From: Piscinibacter sp. XHJ-5
GTDB lineage: Bacteria; Pseudomonadota; Gammaproteobacteria; Burkholderiales; Burkholderiaceae_C
Direction of reading: 5' to 3'
NCBI RefSeq assembly: GCF_029855045.1
Contig: NZ_CP123228.1
Location: forward strand, 310,001 to 374,000
DNA: 64,000 bases
Of this stretch, positions 28,196-37,101 are shown piece by piece (position 1 is the stretch's first letter; each line of letters begins with the position of its first letter). A program made the translations under genes and the position numbers. Under the pieces are notes generated by a model. It saw only the letters and a program-made list of their open reading frames with translations. It was not told the origin of the DNA and did not search any database.

Positions 28196-28211
28196 GCGGC
28201 AGAATTGCCGC
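28196..28211 (+). repeat. inverted repeat upstream of alr
   Basis: GCGGCA at 28196-28201 and TGCCGC at 28206-28211 are perfect inverted halves separated by four bases, 22 bases before the alr start. It could be a small hairpin in the leader or an operator; the short arms make chance possible. Confidence 0.3.
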
Positions 28212-28232
28212 ATCCCCGTTCAGCCCCGTCAG

Positions 28233-29330
28233 ATGCCCCGTCCGATCGAAGCCCTGATCCATCCCGACGCGCTCGCACACAACCTGCAACGGGCGCGCCG
28301 GGCGGCGCCGGATGCCAAGGTCTGGGCGGTGGTCAAGGCCAACGCGTATGGGCATGGCATCGAGCGCGCCTACCCCGGACTGCAAGCGGCCGACGGCTTC
28401 GCGCTGCTCGACCTGGCCGAAGCGGAGCGGGTGCGCGCCCTCGGCTGGCGCGGGCCCATCCTGCTGCTCGAAGGCTGCTTCGAGCCCCGCGACCTCGAGC
28501 TGTGCTCCCGGCTGGACCTGTGGCACACGGTGCACCGCGAGGCGCAGATCGACTGGCTGGCGGCGCACAAGACGCAGAAGCCGCACCAGGTCTTCCTCAA
28601 GCTGAACAGCGGCATGAACCGGCTCGGCTTCTCGCCGGCCGCGTTTCGCGCGGCCTGGCGGCGGCTGTCGGGACTGACGCAGGTCGACTCGATCTCCCTC
28701 ATGACGCACTTTTCCGACGCCGACGGCGCGCGGGGCATCACCGACGCGCTGGCCGTTTTCGAGGCCGCGACGCACGACCTGCCCGGCGAGCGGTCGATGT
28801 GCAACAGCGCCGCGACGCTGCGATTCGCACCTGGTTCAGCGGCCGTGCGAGGCGACTGGATTCGTCCCGGCATCATGGTCTACGGCTCGTCGCCGGACTT
28901 TCCGGCGCACGACATCGCTCACTGGGAGCTGCAGCCGACCATGACCTTGCGCGCGCGGCTCATCGCGACGCAGGAGCTCACGCCGGGCGGCACGGTCGGC
29001 TACGGCAGCACGTTCCGCGCCGACGCCACGATGCGCATCGGCGTGGTCGCCTGCGGCTATGCCGACGGCTACCCGCGGCTCGCGCCGACGGGGACGCCGG
29101 TGCTGGTCGACGGCGTGCGCACGCGCCTGGTCGGTCGGGTGTCGATGGACATGGTGACCGTCGACCTCACGCCCGTGCCTCGGGCCCAGCCGGGCAGCGA
29201 GGTGACGCTCTGGGGCTGCGGGCCGAACGGCAGCTTCCTGCCCATCGACGAAGTGGCGCATGCGGCGGGCACCATCGGTTATGAGCTGATGTGCGCGGTG
29301 GCCCCGCGCGTGCCGGTGTCCGTGGCGTAA
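28233..29330 (+). CDS. alr: alanine racemase
   Basis: A 365-residue PLP enzyme that interconverts L- and D-alanine for peptidoglycan. PLP-binding Lys35 lies in [10 protein letters not shown]. The barrel has NSGMNRLGF. The second-base Tyr is in [11 protein letters not shown], and [11 protein letters not shown] is the conserved C-terminal motif. ATG at 28233 places the PLP Lys at the usual distance from the N-terminus. It could be alr or dadX; the closeness of dadA is not conclusive because that gene is more than 30 kb away. Divergent from lplT. Confidence 0.94.
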   Translation: MPRPIEALIHPDALAHNLQRARRAAPDAKVWAVVKANAYGHGIERAYPGLQAADGFALLDLAEAERVRALGWRGPILLLEGCFEPRDLELCSRLDLWHTVHREAQIDWLAAHKTQKPHQVFLKLNSGMNRLGFSPAAFRAAWRRLSGLTQVDSISLMTHFSDADGARGITDALAVFEAATHDLPGERSMCNSAATLRFAPGSAAVRGDWIRPGIMVYGSSPDFPAHDIAHWELQPTMTLRARLIATQELTPGGTVGYGSTFRADATMRIGVVACGYADGYPRLAPTGTPVLVDGVRTRLVGRVSMDMVTVDLTPVPRAQPGSEVTLWGCGPNGSFLPIDEVAHAAGTIGYELMCAVAPRVPVSVA

Positions 29331-29342
29331 CGCCCGACTCTC

Positions 29343-30818
29343 CTAGAGGTACGCCGGCTCCGGCCGTTGTCGCGCGACCGAGGCCTCGGCCAGCCGCGTC
29401 ACGATCTGCCCCAGCTTCTTCAGCGACGCATCCATCTTCGCGGACCACGGATCGCCGTATTGCAGGCGGATGAAGTGGTCGAAGCGCCGGCTGATGCTGA
29501 AGGCCGCGCCCGGCGCGACGCCGATGTGCTCCAGCCGTGCCAGCGCGAACACCTCGCGCGAGTCGACGTGCCGGGGAAGCTCGATCCACAGCAGCAGCCC
29601 GCCCTGCGGCAGGCTGAGGCGGCAGCCCATCGGAAAGTAGCGGGCCACCGCGTCGGCCATCTGGTGGGCCTGCGTCTTCAGCGCGGCGCGCAGCTTGCGC
29701 AGATGGTGGTCGTAGCCGCCGTCGCGCATGAACTCGGCCAGCACCTCCTGCTGCAGCATGGGGCACGCCAGCGAGGTGCGGATCTTCAGCGCCTGCGTCT
29801 TGAGGAAGTGGCGCCCCGGCGCCACCCAGCCGATGCGGTAGCCGGGCGCTACCGTCTTCGTGAACGCCGAGCACAGGATGACGTCGTTGCGGGTGTCGAA
29901 GCTCTTCAGCACCGGCGGGCGCTGCTCGCCGAAATAGAGCTCGCCGTAGATGTCGCTTTCGATCAGGGTGATGCCGCGCTCGGCGGCCAGCTCGACGAGG
30001 CGGCGCTTGTGCTCCACCGGCATCAGGCTGCCGCCGGGATTGGGGAAATGGGGCAGCAGCACGCAGGCCTTCACCGCGCCGGGCGTCTGCGTGGCGAAGT
30101 CGAGCGCCTCCAGCGACATGCCCACGCGCGGGTGGCTGGGGATCTCGAGCGCGCGCATGCCCAGGCTTTCGATCGACTGCAGCAGGTGAAAGTACGTCGG
30201 CGATTCCAGCGCGATGGTGTCGCCGGGACCGGCCACGGACTTCAGCGCCAGGTACATCGCCTCCATGCCGCCGTTGGTGATGACGATTTCCTCCGGCCGC
30301 AGCTGCACGCCCGAGCCGACGGCGCGGCGTGCGATCTGCTGGCGCAGCGCGAGGCTGCCGGCCATGTGGTACTTGGTCGCGTACTCCGGATGGCGGCGGT
30401 TCACGCTCGCCAGGATGTGCTGCAGCTTGGCCTCGGGCAGCAGCTCGCGCGCCGGCGCCGCGTTGAACGACGGCAGCGCCTGCGGATCGTCGACCATCAG
30501 CAGGAACTCGTGCAGCACATGGTCCATGCTGACGAAGCTCGCGCCGTCGACGCGCAGGTCGAACTGCGGCTCCGGCAGCGCCGGCGCACGCGGCACGACG
30601 AAGTAGCCGGATTTCGGACGGGCCTGCACCAGGCCGCGGTTCTCCAGGCATCGGTAAGCCTGCAGCGCGGTGGTCATGCTGACGCCGTGCTGGTGGCTCA
30701 ACTGGCGTACCGAAGGCAACCGGGTGCCGGCGCCCAGTGCGCCGCTGCCGACCGCCCGCTCGATCTCGTCCGCGATGCGCTGGTACAGAGGCGTTCGCGA
30801 ATCGGCGGAGGCGTCCAT
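29343..30818 (-). CDS. MocR-type transcriptional regulator (GntR HTH with aminotransferase domain)
   Basis: A 491-residue fusion. The N-terminal GntR winged helix (residues about 10-75) contains RLPSVRQLSHQHGVSMTTALQAY. The rest is a class I aminotransferase-like domain: NGGMEAMYLALKS, LESPTYFHLLQ, FPNPGGSLMP, ESDIYGELYF and the PLP Lys in SAFTKTVAPGYRIGW. MocR proteins use PLP as an effector-sensing cofactor and commonly control the divergent neighbour. Here that is the DUF2917 gene, and two CTGT...ACAG palindromes lie in the gap. A CACAAT hexamer ends six bases before the ATG at 30818, hinting at a very short or absent leader. Confidence 0.9.
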   Translation of the reverse strand: MDASADSRTPLYQRIADEIERAVGSGALGAGTRLPSVRQLSHQHGVSMTTALQAYRCLENRGLVQARPKSGYFVVPRAPALPEPQFDLRVDGASFVSMDHVLHEFLLMVDDPQALPSFNAAPARELLPEAKLQHILASVNRRHPEYATKYHMAGSLALRQQIARRAVGSGVQLRPEEIVITNGGMEAMYLALKSVAGPGDTIALESPTYFHLLQSIESLGMRALEIPSHPRVGMSLEALDFATQTPGAVKACVLLPHFPNPGGSLMPVEHKRRLVELAAERGITLIESDIYGELYFGEQRPPVLKSFDTRNDVILCSAFTKTVAPGYRIGWVAPGRHFLKTQALKIRTSLACPMLQQEVLAEFMRDGGYDHHLRKLRAALKTQAHQMADAVARYFPMGCRLSLPQGGLLLWIELPRHVDSREVFALARLEHIGVAPGAAFSISRRFDHFIRLQYGDPWSAKMDASLKKLGQIVTRLAEASVARQRPEPAYL

Positions 30819-30824
30819 CGGCCT

Positions 30825-30885
30825 ATTGTGGACAGTTCGCCCGCGGCTGTACCGGCACAGAAGTGCCCATCTGTTGCCGATACAG
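30825..30885. promoter_or_regulatory. paired CTGT/ACAG palindromes between mocR and DUF2917
   Basis: Two palindromes, CTGT-ACCGGC-ACAG at 30847-30860 and CTGT-TGCCGAT-ACAG at 30871-30885, have starts 24 bases apart (about two helical turns). The first overlaps the expected -35 region for the mocR promoter, whose -10-like hexamer (CACAAT, minus strand) is at 30830-30825. The layout suits autoregulation plus control of the DUF2917 gene by MocR. This is inferred from sequence only. Confidence 0.6.
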
Positions 30886-30988
30886 ACGCCCGTGCCGCGG
30901 GCTCTGTGCTGCTGCACTTTGGCCGGTGCTGGGTCTGTCGCCGCGGCGGCCGCGTGCCGACACTGGGTTCCCATCGAAGGAGAGCCCC

Positions 30989-31306
30989 ATGTCGGATCGT
31001 GACCACCCCATCGTCCCCATCCACCTGCGCGACGGCGAACTGCTGCGTTGTGCCGACCGGCGTGATGCATGGGTCACCGTCGTGCGCGGGCGCGTGTGGA
31101 TCACGCAGGCCGGCGACCCGGACGACCATTTCCTCGATGCGGGCCAGGCGATGCACCTTGCCGCGGGGTCGCAGTCGCTCGTGGGCGCCGAAGGCGCGGC
31201 GCGCATCATGGTGATGCAGGGCCCGGACCGGCCCGCCCCCCCGCGGCACCGCACAATCACGCAGGAGTTCCGAGCCACCCCCACCCATGAGCTTGCCGAA
31301 AGTTGA
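30989..31306 (+). CDS. DUF2917 domain protein
   Basis: A 105-residue protein with the DUF2917 core: [38 protein letters not shown], here spanning about residues 13-50. It looks like a small cupin-like beta fold. No metal or active-site residues are evident. It follows an AAGGAG ribosome binding site. It is divergent from a MocR regulator, an arrangement often seen in Burkholderiales, and so is its likely target. Its last 20 bases overlap the arfB start in another frame, suggesting coupled translation. Function unknown. Confidence 0.88.
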   Translation: MSDRDHPIVPIHLRDGELLRCADRRDAWVTVVRGRVWITQAGDPDDHFLDAGQAMHLAAGSQSLVGAEGAARIMVMQGPDRPAPPRHRTITQEFRATPTHELAES

Positions 31307-31685
31307 TCCGGACGAGGTCGAGTGGACCGCGATCCGCGCGCAGGGCGCTGGCGGACAGAACGTCAACAAGGTGTCGAGCGCCGTGCACCTTCGGTTCGAC
31401 ATCGCGGCGTCATCGCTGCCGCAGGCGGTGAAGGCGCGGCTGGCGGCATTGAACGACCAGCGCATCACCGCCGACGGCGTGGTCGTCATCAAGGCACAGA
31501 CACACCGCAGCCAGGAAAAGAACCGCGCCGAGGCACTGCAGCGCCTGCAGGAGCTGGTGGACGGTGTCGCGACGCCGCCGCGGCTGCGCAAGCCGACCAA
31601 GCCGACGCGCGCGTCCAAGGAGCGCCGGCTGGAGGGCAAGAGCCAGCGCAGCCAGGTGAAGGCGGCGCGCGCGAAGGTCGTCTAG
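31287..31685 (+). CDS. arfB: alternative ribosome-rescue peptidyl-tRNA hydrolase ArfB
   Basis: A 132-residue YaeJ/ArfB protein. The catalytic GGQ motif is in [19 protein letters not shown], and the C-terminal tail is basic ([20 protein letters not shown]), which in this family enters the empty mRNA channel of stalled ribosomes. It releases peptides from non-stop ribosomes without a stop codon. The size matches E. coli ArfB (140) and excludes RF1/RF2. It starts inside the 3' end of the DUF2917 gene by 20 bases. Confidence 0.94.
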   Translation: MSLPKVDPDEVEWTAIRAQGAGGQNVNKVSSAVHLRFDIAASSLPQAVKARLAALNDQRITADGVVVIKAQTHRSQEKNRAEALQRLQELVDGVATPPRLRKPTKPTRASKERRLEGKSQRSQVKAARAKVV

Positions 31686-31705
31686 GGCCGCGCGGCGAAG
31701 ACCGC

Positions 31706-32332
31706 CTAAGCCGCGCGCTTGAACGTCGCCAGCAGCACGCCGACGCTGACGAACAGCGCGCCGAACACGCGGTTCAGCAGCTTCATCTGCGCCGGCTTCT
31801 TCAGCAGGCTCAGCACCCGCGACGCCAGCGCGGTGTAGGCGCCCATCACGACCAGGTCGGTGAAGGCGAGCGTCGCGCCGATGGTCACGTACTGCGGCCC
31901 CAGTGCCTGCGACAGGTCGAGGAACTGCGGCATCACCGCCAGCAGGAACACCGTGCCCTTGGGATTCACCGCGTTGACCAGCCAGCCGCGCAGCACCAGC
32001 GTGCGCCGCGGCAGACGTGCCTGGGCTTGCTCGGCGACCAGCGGCGCGGCCGGCGCGCGCCACTGCCTGATGCCCAGCCAGAGGAGATAGGCCACGCCCA
32101 GCCACTTGATGACCGTGAACGCGATGCTCGACGCCGCGATCAGCGCGCCCAGCCCCAGCGCGACCACCAGCACCTGGGTGAGGATGCCGGCGATCAGTCC
32201 GAAGCTCATGAAGTAGCCGCGGGCGAATCCCTGGTTCAGGCCCGCGCTCATCGCGGCGATGGCGCCGGCGCCTGGCGAGATGCTGATGGCCCAGGACGCG
32301 GCGAAGAAGGCGAGCCAGGTGGACAGTTCCAT
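31706..32332 (-). CDS. LysE-family amino acid exporter
   Basis: A 208-residue protein with six hydrophobic helices of the LysE/RhtB translocator family. Landmarks are the N-terminal SISPGAGAIAAMSAGLNQG, WLGVAYLLWLGIRQWR and AVNPKGTVFLLAVMPQFL. Family members export amino acids or homoserine lactone; the substrate is not determined. ATG at 32332 gives a start just before TM1. Convergent with arfB (20-base gap), divergent from radA (112 bases). Confidence 0.9.
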   Translation of the reverse strand: MELSTWLAFFAASWAISISPGAGAIAAMSAGLNQGFARGYFMSFGLIAGILTQVLVVALGLGALIAASSIAFTVIKWLGVAYLLWLGIRQWRAPAAPLVAEQAQARLPRRTLVLRGWLVNAVNPKGTVFLLAVMPQFLDLSQALGPQYVTIGATLAFTDLVVMGAYTALASRVLSLLKKPAQMKLLNRVFGALFVSVGVLLATFKRAA

Positions 32333-32444
32333 GGTGCGAGGGTGCTGGACACGGGAGCGGTCGGTTCTAACACGAGTGCGCCGGGCCGCGCACGCACGGT
32401 TCATTTCAAATGAAGCAGAGCCGTTGACGGCGACAATCGTCCGC

Positions 32445-33800
32445 ATGGCCAAGGACAAGTCGATCTACATCTGCAGCGAGTGCGGCGGCACCTCCCCTAA
32501 ATGGCTGGGCAAGTGCCCCGCCTGCGGTGCCTGGAACACGCTGGTCGAATCGGTCGCAGAAGCGCCGGCGAAGAATCGCTACCAATCGCTCGCAAGAAGC
32601 CAGCCGGTGGCCACGCTGTCCGACATCGAAGCCAGCGAGGTCGAGCGCCAGCCCACCGGCATCGACGAGCTCGACCGGGTGCTCGGCGGGGGCATCGTCG
32701 CCGGCGGGGTCGTGCTGATCGGCGGCGATCCGGGCATCGGCAAGTCCACGCTGCTGCTGCAGGCGCTCGACTCGCTGTCGCGCACCATGCCCGCGCTCTA
32801 CGTCACGGGGGAAGAGTCGGGCGCCCAGGTCGCGCTGCGATCACGCCGGCTGGGGCTCGACGGCTCGAAGGTGCGGGTGCTGGCCGAGATCAACCTGGAG
32901 AAGATCGTCGCCACCCTCGATGCCGAGCAGCCGGCGGTGTGCGTCATCGACTCGATCCAGACCGTCTACAGCGAGCAGCTCAGCTCCGCGCCGGGCTCGG
33001 TCGCGCAGGTGCGCGAATGCGCGGCGCAGCTCACACGCACCGCCAAGAGCAGCGGCACGACCATCGTGCTGGTGGGGCACGTCACCAAGGAAGGCGCGCT
33101 GGCCGGGCCCCGAGTGCTGGAGCACATCGTCGACACCGTGCTGTACTTCGAAGGCGACACGCATTCCAGCTTCCGCCTGGTGCGCGCCATCAAGAACCGC
33201 TTCGGCGCCGTCAACGAGATCGGCGTCTTCGCCATGACCGAGAAGGGCCTGAAGGGCGTCGCCAACCCGAGCGCCATCTTCCTGTCGACGCACGGCGAGC
33301 CGGTTCCCGGCTCCTGCGTGCTGGTCACCCTGGAGGGCACCCGGCCCATGCTGGTGGAAGTGCAGGCGCTGGTCGACAGCGGCGGGCCGAGCCCGCGCCG
33401 GCTGAGCGTCGGCCTGGAGCGCGACCGCCTGGCGATGATGCTGGCGGTGCTGCACCGCCATGCGGGCATCGCGTCGTTCGACCAGGACGTGTTCGTCAAT
33501 GCCGTCGGCGGTGTGCGCATCAGCGAGCCGGCCGCCGATCTCGCGGTGATGCTGGCCATCCAGAGCAGCCTGCGCGGCAGGCCCTTGCCGCGCGGCTTCA
33601 TCGCCTTCGGCGAAGTGGGACTGGCCGGCGAAGCGCGGCCGGCGCCTCGCGGACAGGAAAGGCTGAAGGAAGCCGCCAAGCTCGGCTTCTCGGTGGCGCT
33701 CGTGCCCAAGGCCAACGCCCCCAAGAAACCCATCGAAGGCCTGACGATCCACGCGATCGAGCGGATCGAGCAGGCGATCGACCTCGCAAGGAGCCTGTGA
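32445..33800 (+). CDS. radA: DNA repair protein RadA
   Basis: A 451-residue protein (E. coli RadA 460). N-terminal C4 zinc finger (CSECGG and CPACGAW), RecA-like ATPase with Walker A GGDPGIGKST, the RadA-specific KNRFG motif and a C-terminal Lon-protease-like domain without protease activity. It promotes branch migration in recombinational repair. ATG at 32445 lies seven bases after a -10-like GACAAT, so the mRNA may be nearly leaderless. Its stop overlaps the next start by 1 base (TGATG), so the downstream monooxygenase-like gene is coupled. Confidence 0.95.
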   Translation: MAKDKSIYICSECGGTSPKWLGKCPACGAWNTLVESVAEAPAKNRYQSLARSQPVATLSDIEASEVERQPTGIDELDRVLGGGIVAGGVVLIGGDPGIGKSTLLLQALDSLSRTMPALYVTGEESGAQVALRSRRLGLDGSKVRVLAEINLEKIVATLDAEQPAVCVIDSIQTVYSEQLSSAPGSVAQVRECAAQLTRTAKSSGTTIVLVGHVTKEGALAGPRVLEHIVDTVLYFEGDTHSSFRLVRAIKNRFGAVNEIGVFAMTEKGLKGVANPSAIFLSTHGEPVPGSCVLVTLEGTRPMLVEVQALVDSGGPSPRRLSVGLERDRLAMMLAVLHRHAGIASFDQDVFVNAVGGVRISEPAADLAVMLAIQSSLRGRPLPRGFIAFGEVGLAGEARPAPRGQERLKEAAKLGFSVALVPKANAPKKPIEGLTIHAIERIEQAIDLARSL

Positions 33801-34135
33801 TGACGACCCCCTTCGCGAAAACCCCGCCGCCTCCGTACTACGCCGTCATCTTCTCGTCGCAGCGCACAGAAGGCGAACAGGGCTACGGCGCGATGGCCGA
33901 CCGCATGGTGGAGCTGGCCGCGCAGCAGCCGGGCTTTCTCGGCATCGAGAGCACGCGCGATGAACACGGATTCGGCATCACCGTGTCGTACTTCGACACC
34001 CTGGAGCACATCGCGGCCTGGAAGGCCCACGCCGAGCACCTGCAGGCGCAGGCCCTGGGACACCGCGTGTGGTACCAGCACTTCGAGTTGCGCATCGCCA
34101 AGGTCGAGCGCGCCTACTCGAAGACCTCGCGATGA
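33800..34135 (+). CDS. ABM-domain (antibiotic biosynthesis monooxygenase-like) protein
   Basis: A 111-residue protein with the dimeric alpha/beta barrel ABM fold: YYAVIFSSQRTE, RMVELAAQQPGFLGIEST, GITVSYFDTLEHIAAWKAH and a final beta strand. Despite the family name, such small single-domain proteins usually have no proven monooxygenase role. It overlaps radA by one base and the following metallophosphoesterase by 4 bases (ATGA), forming a three-gene translational unit. Confidence 0.85.
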   Translation: MTTPFAKTPPPPYYAVIFSSQRTEGEQGYGAMADRMVELAAQQPGFLGIESTRDEHGFGITVSYFDTLEHIAAWKAHAEHLQAQALGHRVWYQHFELRIAKVERAYSKTSR

Positions 34136-34911
34136 AGATCGCCGTCGTCTCCGACATCCACGGCAACCTGGCGGCGCTGGACGCGGTGCTGGCCGACATC
34201 GACGAGGCGGGCGCGGATGTCACCGTCAATCTCGGCGACATCCTCTCCGGTCCGCTGTGGGTGGCCGAGACCGCCGAGCGGCTGATGGCGCTGGAGCTGC
34301 CGACGATCGCCGGCAATCACGAGCGCCAGCTGCTCGAGCTGCCGCGCGAGCGCATGGGTGCGTCCGACGCGCATGCGGCGGCCCAGCTGGACGACCGTCG
34401 CCGCGCCTGGCTGGCCTGGCTGCCGAAGACGCTGCGCCTGACCGACGAGGTGCTGTGCTGCCACGGCACGCCCACCCACGACCTGGTCTATTTCCTCGAG
34501 ACGGTGGTGGCACAGCCCGACGGGCCGGGCATCCGTGCGGCCACGCCGGCCGAGGCGCGCGAGCGCGCCGGCACGGCGATGGCCGGCGTGCCGCACGCGG
34601 TGATCCTGTGCGGCCACAGCCATGTACCGCGCGTTCTGCGGCTCGCCGACGGCCGGCTCATCGTCAATCCGGGCAGCGTCGGGCTGCAGGCCTATGACGA
34701 CGGGCCCGCGCATCCGCACGTCGTCGAGAACGGCTCCCCGCATGCCCGTTACGCGATGCTGCGGCGTCGCGAGGCCGGCTGGCAGGTGGAGCTGCGCAGC
34801 GTGCCCTACGACGCCGAGGCAGCGGCGCGCCTGGCGGAGTCGAATCACCGCCCCGATTGGGCAGACGCGTTGCGCACCGGTTTCGTCGGCCGGCGGGCGG
34901 GCGTCGCCTGA
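34132..34911 (+). CDS. metallophosphoesterase (YfcE/calcineurin-like)
   Basis: A 259-residue phosphoesterase. Metal ligands: DIHG (Asp, His) at residues about 8-11, GDILSG (Asp), GNHER (Asn, His), the His in CCHGTP and the paired His in CGHSHVPR. The arrangement is of the small calcineurin-like group, including phosphodiesterases and diadenosine tetraphosphatases; substrate unknown. ATG overlaps the stop of the ABM gene. Probably cytoplasmic. Confidence 0.9.
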   Translation: MKIAVVSDIHGNLAALDAVLADIDEAGADVTVNLGDILSGPLWVAETAERLMALELPTIAGNHERQLLELPRERMGASDAHAAAQLDDRRRAWLAWLPKTLRLTDEVLCCHGTPTHDLVYFLETVVAQPDGPGIRAATPAEARERAGTAMAGVPHAVILCGHSHVPRVLRLADGRLIVNPGSVGLQAYDDGPAHPHVVENGSPHARYAMLRRREAGWQVELRSVPYDAEAAARLAESNHRPDWADALRTGFVGRRAGVA

Positions 34912-34963
34912 GTTGTGGGAACTCCGCAGCGGCGCGTCGCCAGCCGCCCGTAGCATTGCCGGC

Positions 34964-35347
34964 ATGAATCCCGTTCTTGGTTGGACGCTTGCCGCGCTGC
35001 TCGTCGCGGCGGCATGGCGGCAGTACGGCTGGCAGGGAGTGCTGTTCGCACTCACGGTGGTCGTCTTCTGGCTGCTGCTGCAGTTCAATCGCAGCATCCG
35101 GGTGATGAAGAACGCCTCGCACGAGCCTGTGGGCCGTGTCGGCAGCGCGGTGATGCTGCATTCGAAGCTGAAGCCCGGCGTCACGCTGCTGCAAGTGATC
35201 ACCCTGACCAAGAGCCTGGGCCGCAAGGTGTCCGACAAGCCCGAGCGCTACGAATGGGCCGACGACGCGGGCTCCAGGGTGCTGATGACCTTCGAGAAGG
35301 GACGCTGCACCGCGTGGGAGCTGCAGCGGCCGGACGACGCCGGGTAA
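34964..35347 (+). CDS. conserved membrane-anchored protein of unknown function
   Basis: A 127-residue protein with a hydrophobic N-terminal half (two helices, residues about 5-15 and 25-41 with Trp/Phe/Leu), then a soluble segment with VMKNASHEPVGRVGSAVMLHSKL and KSLGRKVSDKPERYEWAD. It resembles short hypothetical proteins of Burkholderiales that I cannot name further. A TAGCAT hexamer at 34951-34956 ends 7 bases before the ATG, so a leaderless transcript is possible. It is followed by a terminator that faces the minus strand. Confidence 0.75.
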   Translation: MNPVLGWTLAALLVAAAWRQYGWQGVLFALTVVVFWLLLQFNRSIRVMKNASHEPVGRVGSAVMLHSKLKPGVTLLQVITLTKSLGRKVSDKPERYEWADDAGSRVLMTFEKGRCTAWELQRPDDAG

Positions 35348-35373
35348 AAAAAAGGCCTCGCTGCGCGAGGCCT
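35346..35373 (-). terminator. Rho-independent terminator of the PEP-CTERM gene
   Basis: Stem AGGCCTCG (35353-35360) pairs with CGAGGCCT (35366-35373) around a 5-base loop; on the minus strand it is followed by a run of T (35352-35346). It lies 18 bases after the PEP-CTERM stop, so it ends that transcript. Confidence 0.85.
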
Positions 35374-35390
35374 CTGAGCCGCTCGGCCGT

Positions 35391-35996
35391 TCAGGCCCGG
35401 CGACGCGAGCCCCAGGCCACGATACCGAAGCCCAGCAGCATCATCGCGTAGGTCTCGGGCTCGGGCACCGGCGTCACCACCGTACCCGACGTCGAGACCA
35501 GGCTGGCGCCGGCCGTCACGAGGCTGCGCACGTGCACGCCCGCGAGGAAGTCGCCCACGTCCACCGCCTGCTCGAGGCTGCTCAGGATGCGGAACGTCGC
35601 GCTCTCGCCGAAGTTGATGCCGTGAGTCGGCTGGCCCTGCCCGTCCGAGTCGAAGGCCTGGTCCGTCACGAACCCGACGCCGCCGCCGCCGGGCAGGCTG
35701 CCGGGACTGGCGCCCTGCACGAAGTGGACGTCGCCGACGCCACTGAGGAAGTTCGCCGACAGCTCGTCCGTCGAGAAGGAGAAGTAGACCTCCGAGACGT
35801 AGCCGGAGCCGTTGTTGGCGATCGTGAAATCAAGGCCGTTCCAGGCCCACGACAGCGTCGACTCGGCCAGGCCGCAATCAGCGGAGGTGCCGTTGATGCA
35901 GCTGAAGCTGCCGGTCTCCGCTTGTGCCAGTGCGGCGGCGCCCGCGAGCGCGGCGCCGACAAGGACGCGCCGCAGTGGGGATGTTCTGAGCTTCAA
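35391..35996 (-). CDS. PEP-CTERM sorting domain protein
   Basis: A 201-residue exported protein. TTG at 35996 is chosen because GGAG precedes it and the sequence at once gives a signal peptide (basic residues, then a long Ala/Leu stretch cleaved near ALAQA-ET). The C-terminus carries the sorting signal: VPEPETYAMMLLGFG followed by a hydrophobic helix and RRRA. Such proteins are cut and exported by EpsH-type exosortases, and often belong to extracellular matrix biosynthesis. Two early Cys residues (SCINGT, DCGLAE) may form a disulfide. No exosortase is in the window. Its own terminator follows the stop. Confidence 0.88.
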   Translation of the reverse strand: MKLRTSPLRRVLVGAALAGAAALAQAETGSFSCINGTSADCGLAESTLSWAWNGLDFTIANNGSGYVSEVYFSFSTDELSANFLSGVGDVHFVQGASPGSLPGGGGVGFVTDQAFDSDGQGQPTHGINFGESATFRILSSLEQAVDVGDFLAGVHVRSLVTAGASLVSTSGTVVTPVPEPETYAMMLLGFGIVAWGSRRRA

Positions 35997-36170
35997 GTGC
36001 GTTCTCCGTTGTTGACCCCTTCGAGGGTGCCGGATTGTGATGTGAATCATGTCGGCGCCGCACCCCGCGGATGCGGGGAGCAGCGGCGCTCCACGGGCAC
36101 CACCCGCCTCAATGAGGGGGGCGCAGGCACCGCCCGTAAAATCGATGCTTTGGACCAACGAGGAACCTCC

Positions 36171-37094
36171 ATGTCGATGGAAGACCGGGACGGGAAGATC
36201 TGGATGGACGGGGCGCTGGTCGACTGGCGCGACGCGAAGATCCACGTGCTCACACACACGCTTCACTACGGCTGCGGGGCTTTCGAAGGAGTGCGTGCCT
36301 ACAACACCGTCGCCGGCACGGCGATCTTCCGGCTGCGCGAGCACACCGAGCGGCTGTTCAACAGCGCCAAGATCCTGCGCATGAAGATCCCGTTCTCGTT
36401 CGACGAAGTGTTCGAGGCGCAGCGCACCGTGGTGCGCGAAAACAAGCTGGAAAGCTGCTACCTGCGCCCGCTCACCTGGATCGGCTCCGAGAAGCTCGGC
36501 GTCAGTCCCAAGGGCAACAAGATCCACCTGATGATCGCCGCCTGGCCATGGGGCGCCTACCTGGGCGAGGAAGGCCTCAAGCGCGGCATCCGCGTCAAGA
36601 CCTCCAGCTTCACGCGGCACCACGTCAATATCACGATGACGCAGGCGAAGGCGGTCAGCAACTACAGCAACTCGATCCTCGCCAACATGGAGGCCACCGA
36701 CGACGGCTACGACGAGGCGCTTCTGCTCGACGCGTCCGGCTTCGTCAGCGAAGGCGCTGGCGAGAACCTGTTCATTGTGAAGAACGGCGTGGTGTACACG
36801 CCCGACCTGTCGGCCGGTGCCCTGAACGGCATCACCCGCAACACCGTCTTCGCGATCTGCCAGGACCTCGGCCTCAAGCTGGTGGAGAAGCGCGTCACGC
36901 GCGACGAGATCTACATCTGCGACGAGGCCTTCTTCACCGGCACCGCCGCCGAGGTCACGCCCATCCGCGAGCTCGACCGCATCGAGCTGGGCAAGGGCTC
37001 GCGCGGGCCGGTCACCGAGAAGATCCAGAACGCGTTCTTCGACATCGTCAACGGCCGCAATCCGAAGTACGCCGAGTGGCTCACCAAGGTCTGA
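36171..37094 (+). CDS. ilvE: branched-chain amino acid aminotransferase
   Basis: A 307-residue fold IV PLP aminotransferase that makes leucine, isoleucine and valine from their keto acids. The PLP Lys is in MTQAKAVSNYSNS; HTLHYGCGAFEGVRAY, SEGAGENLFIVK, GITRNTVF and FFTGTAAEVTPI are standard IlvE motifs. Its ATG follows GAGGAAC. The 174-base gap before it includes a TAAAAT -10-like element. It is followed 7 bases later by a zinc-finger gene, then waaF. Confidence 0.95.
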   Translation: MSMEDRDGKIWMDGALVDWRDAKIHVLTHTLHYGCGAFEGVRAYNTVAGTAIFRLREHTERLFNSAKILRMKIPFSFDEVFEAQRTVVRENKLESCYLRPLTWIGSEKLGVSPKGNKIHLMIAAWPWGAYLGEEGLKRGIRVKTSSFTRHHVNITMTQAKAVSNYSNSILANMEATDDGYDEALLLDASGFVSEGAGENLFIVKNGVVYTPDLSAGALNGITRNTVFAICQDLGLKLVEKRVTRDEIYICDEAFFTGTAAEVTPIRELDRIELGKGSRGPVTEKIQNAFFDIVNGRNPKYAEWLTKV

Positions 37095-37101
37095 TGCGCA
37101 T

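Noticed and set aside
28233..29330. Alanine racemase as the catabolic dadX partner of dadA
   Set aside because: dadA is more than 30 kb away on the other strand; the neighbourhood is the biosynthetic lplT/alr type.
36001..36170. Possible attenuator or leader peptide before ilvE
   Set aside because: No run of Leu/Ile/Val codons and no competing stem with a T tract was seen.
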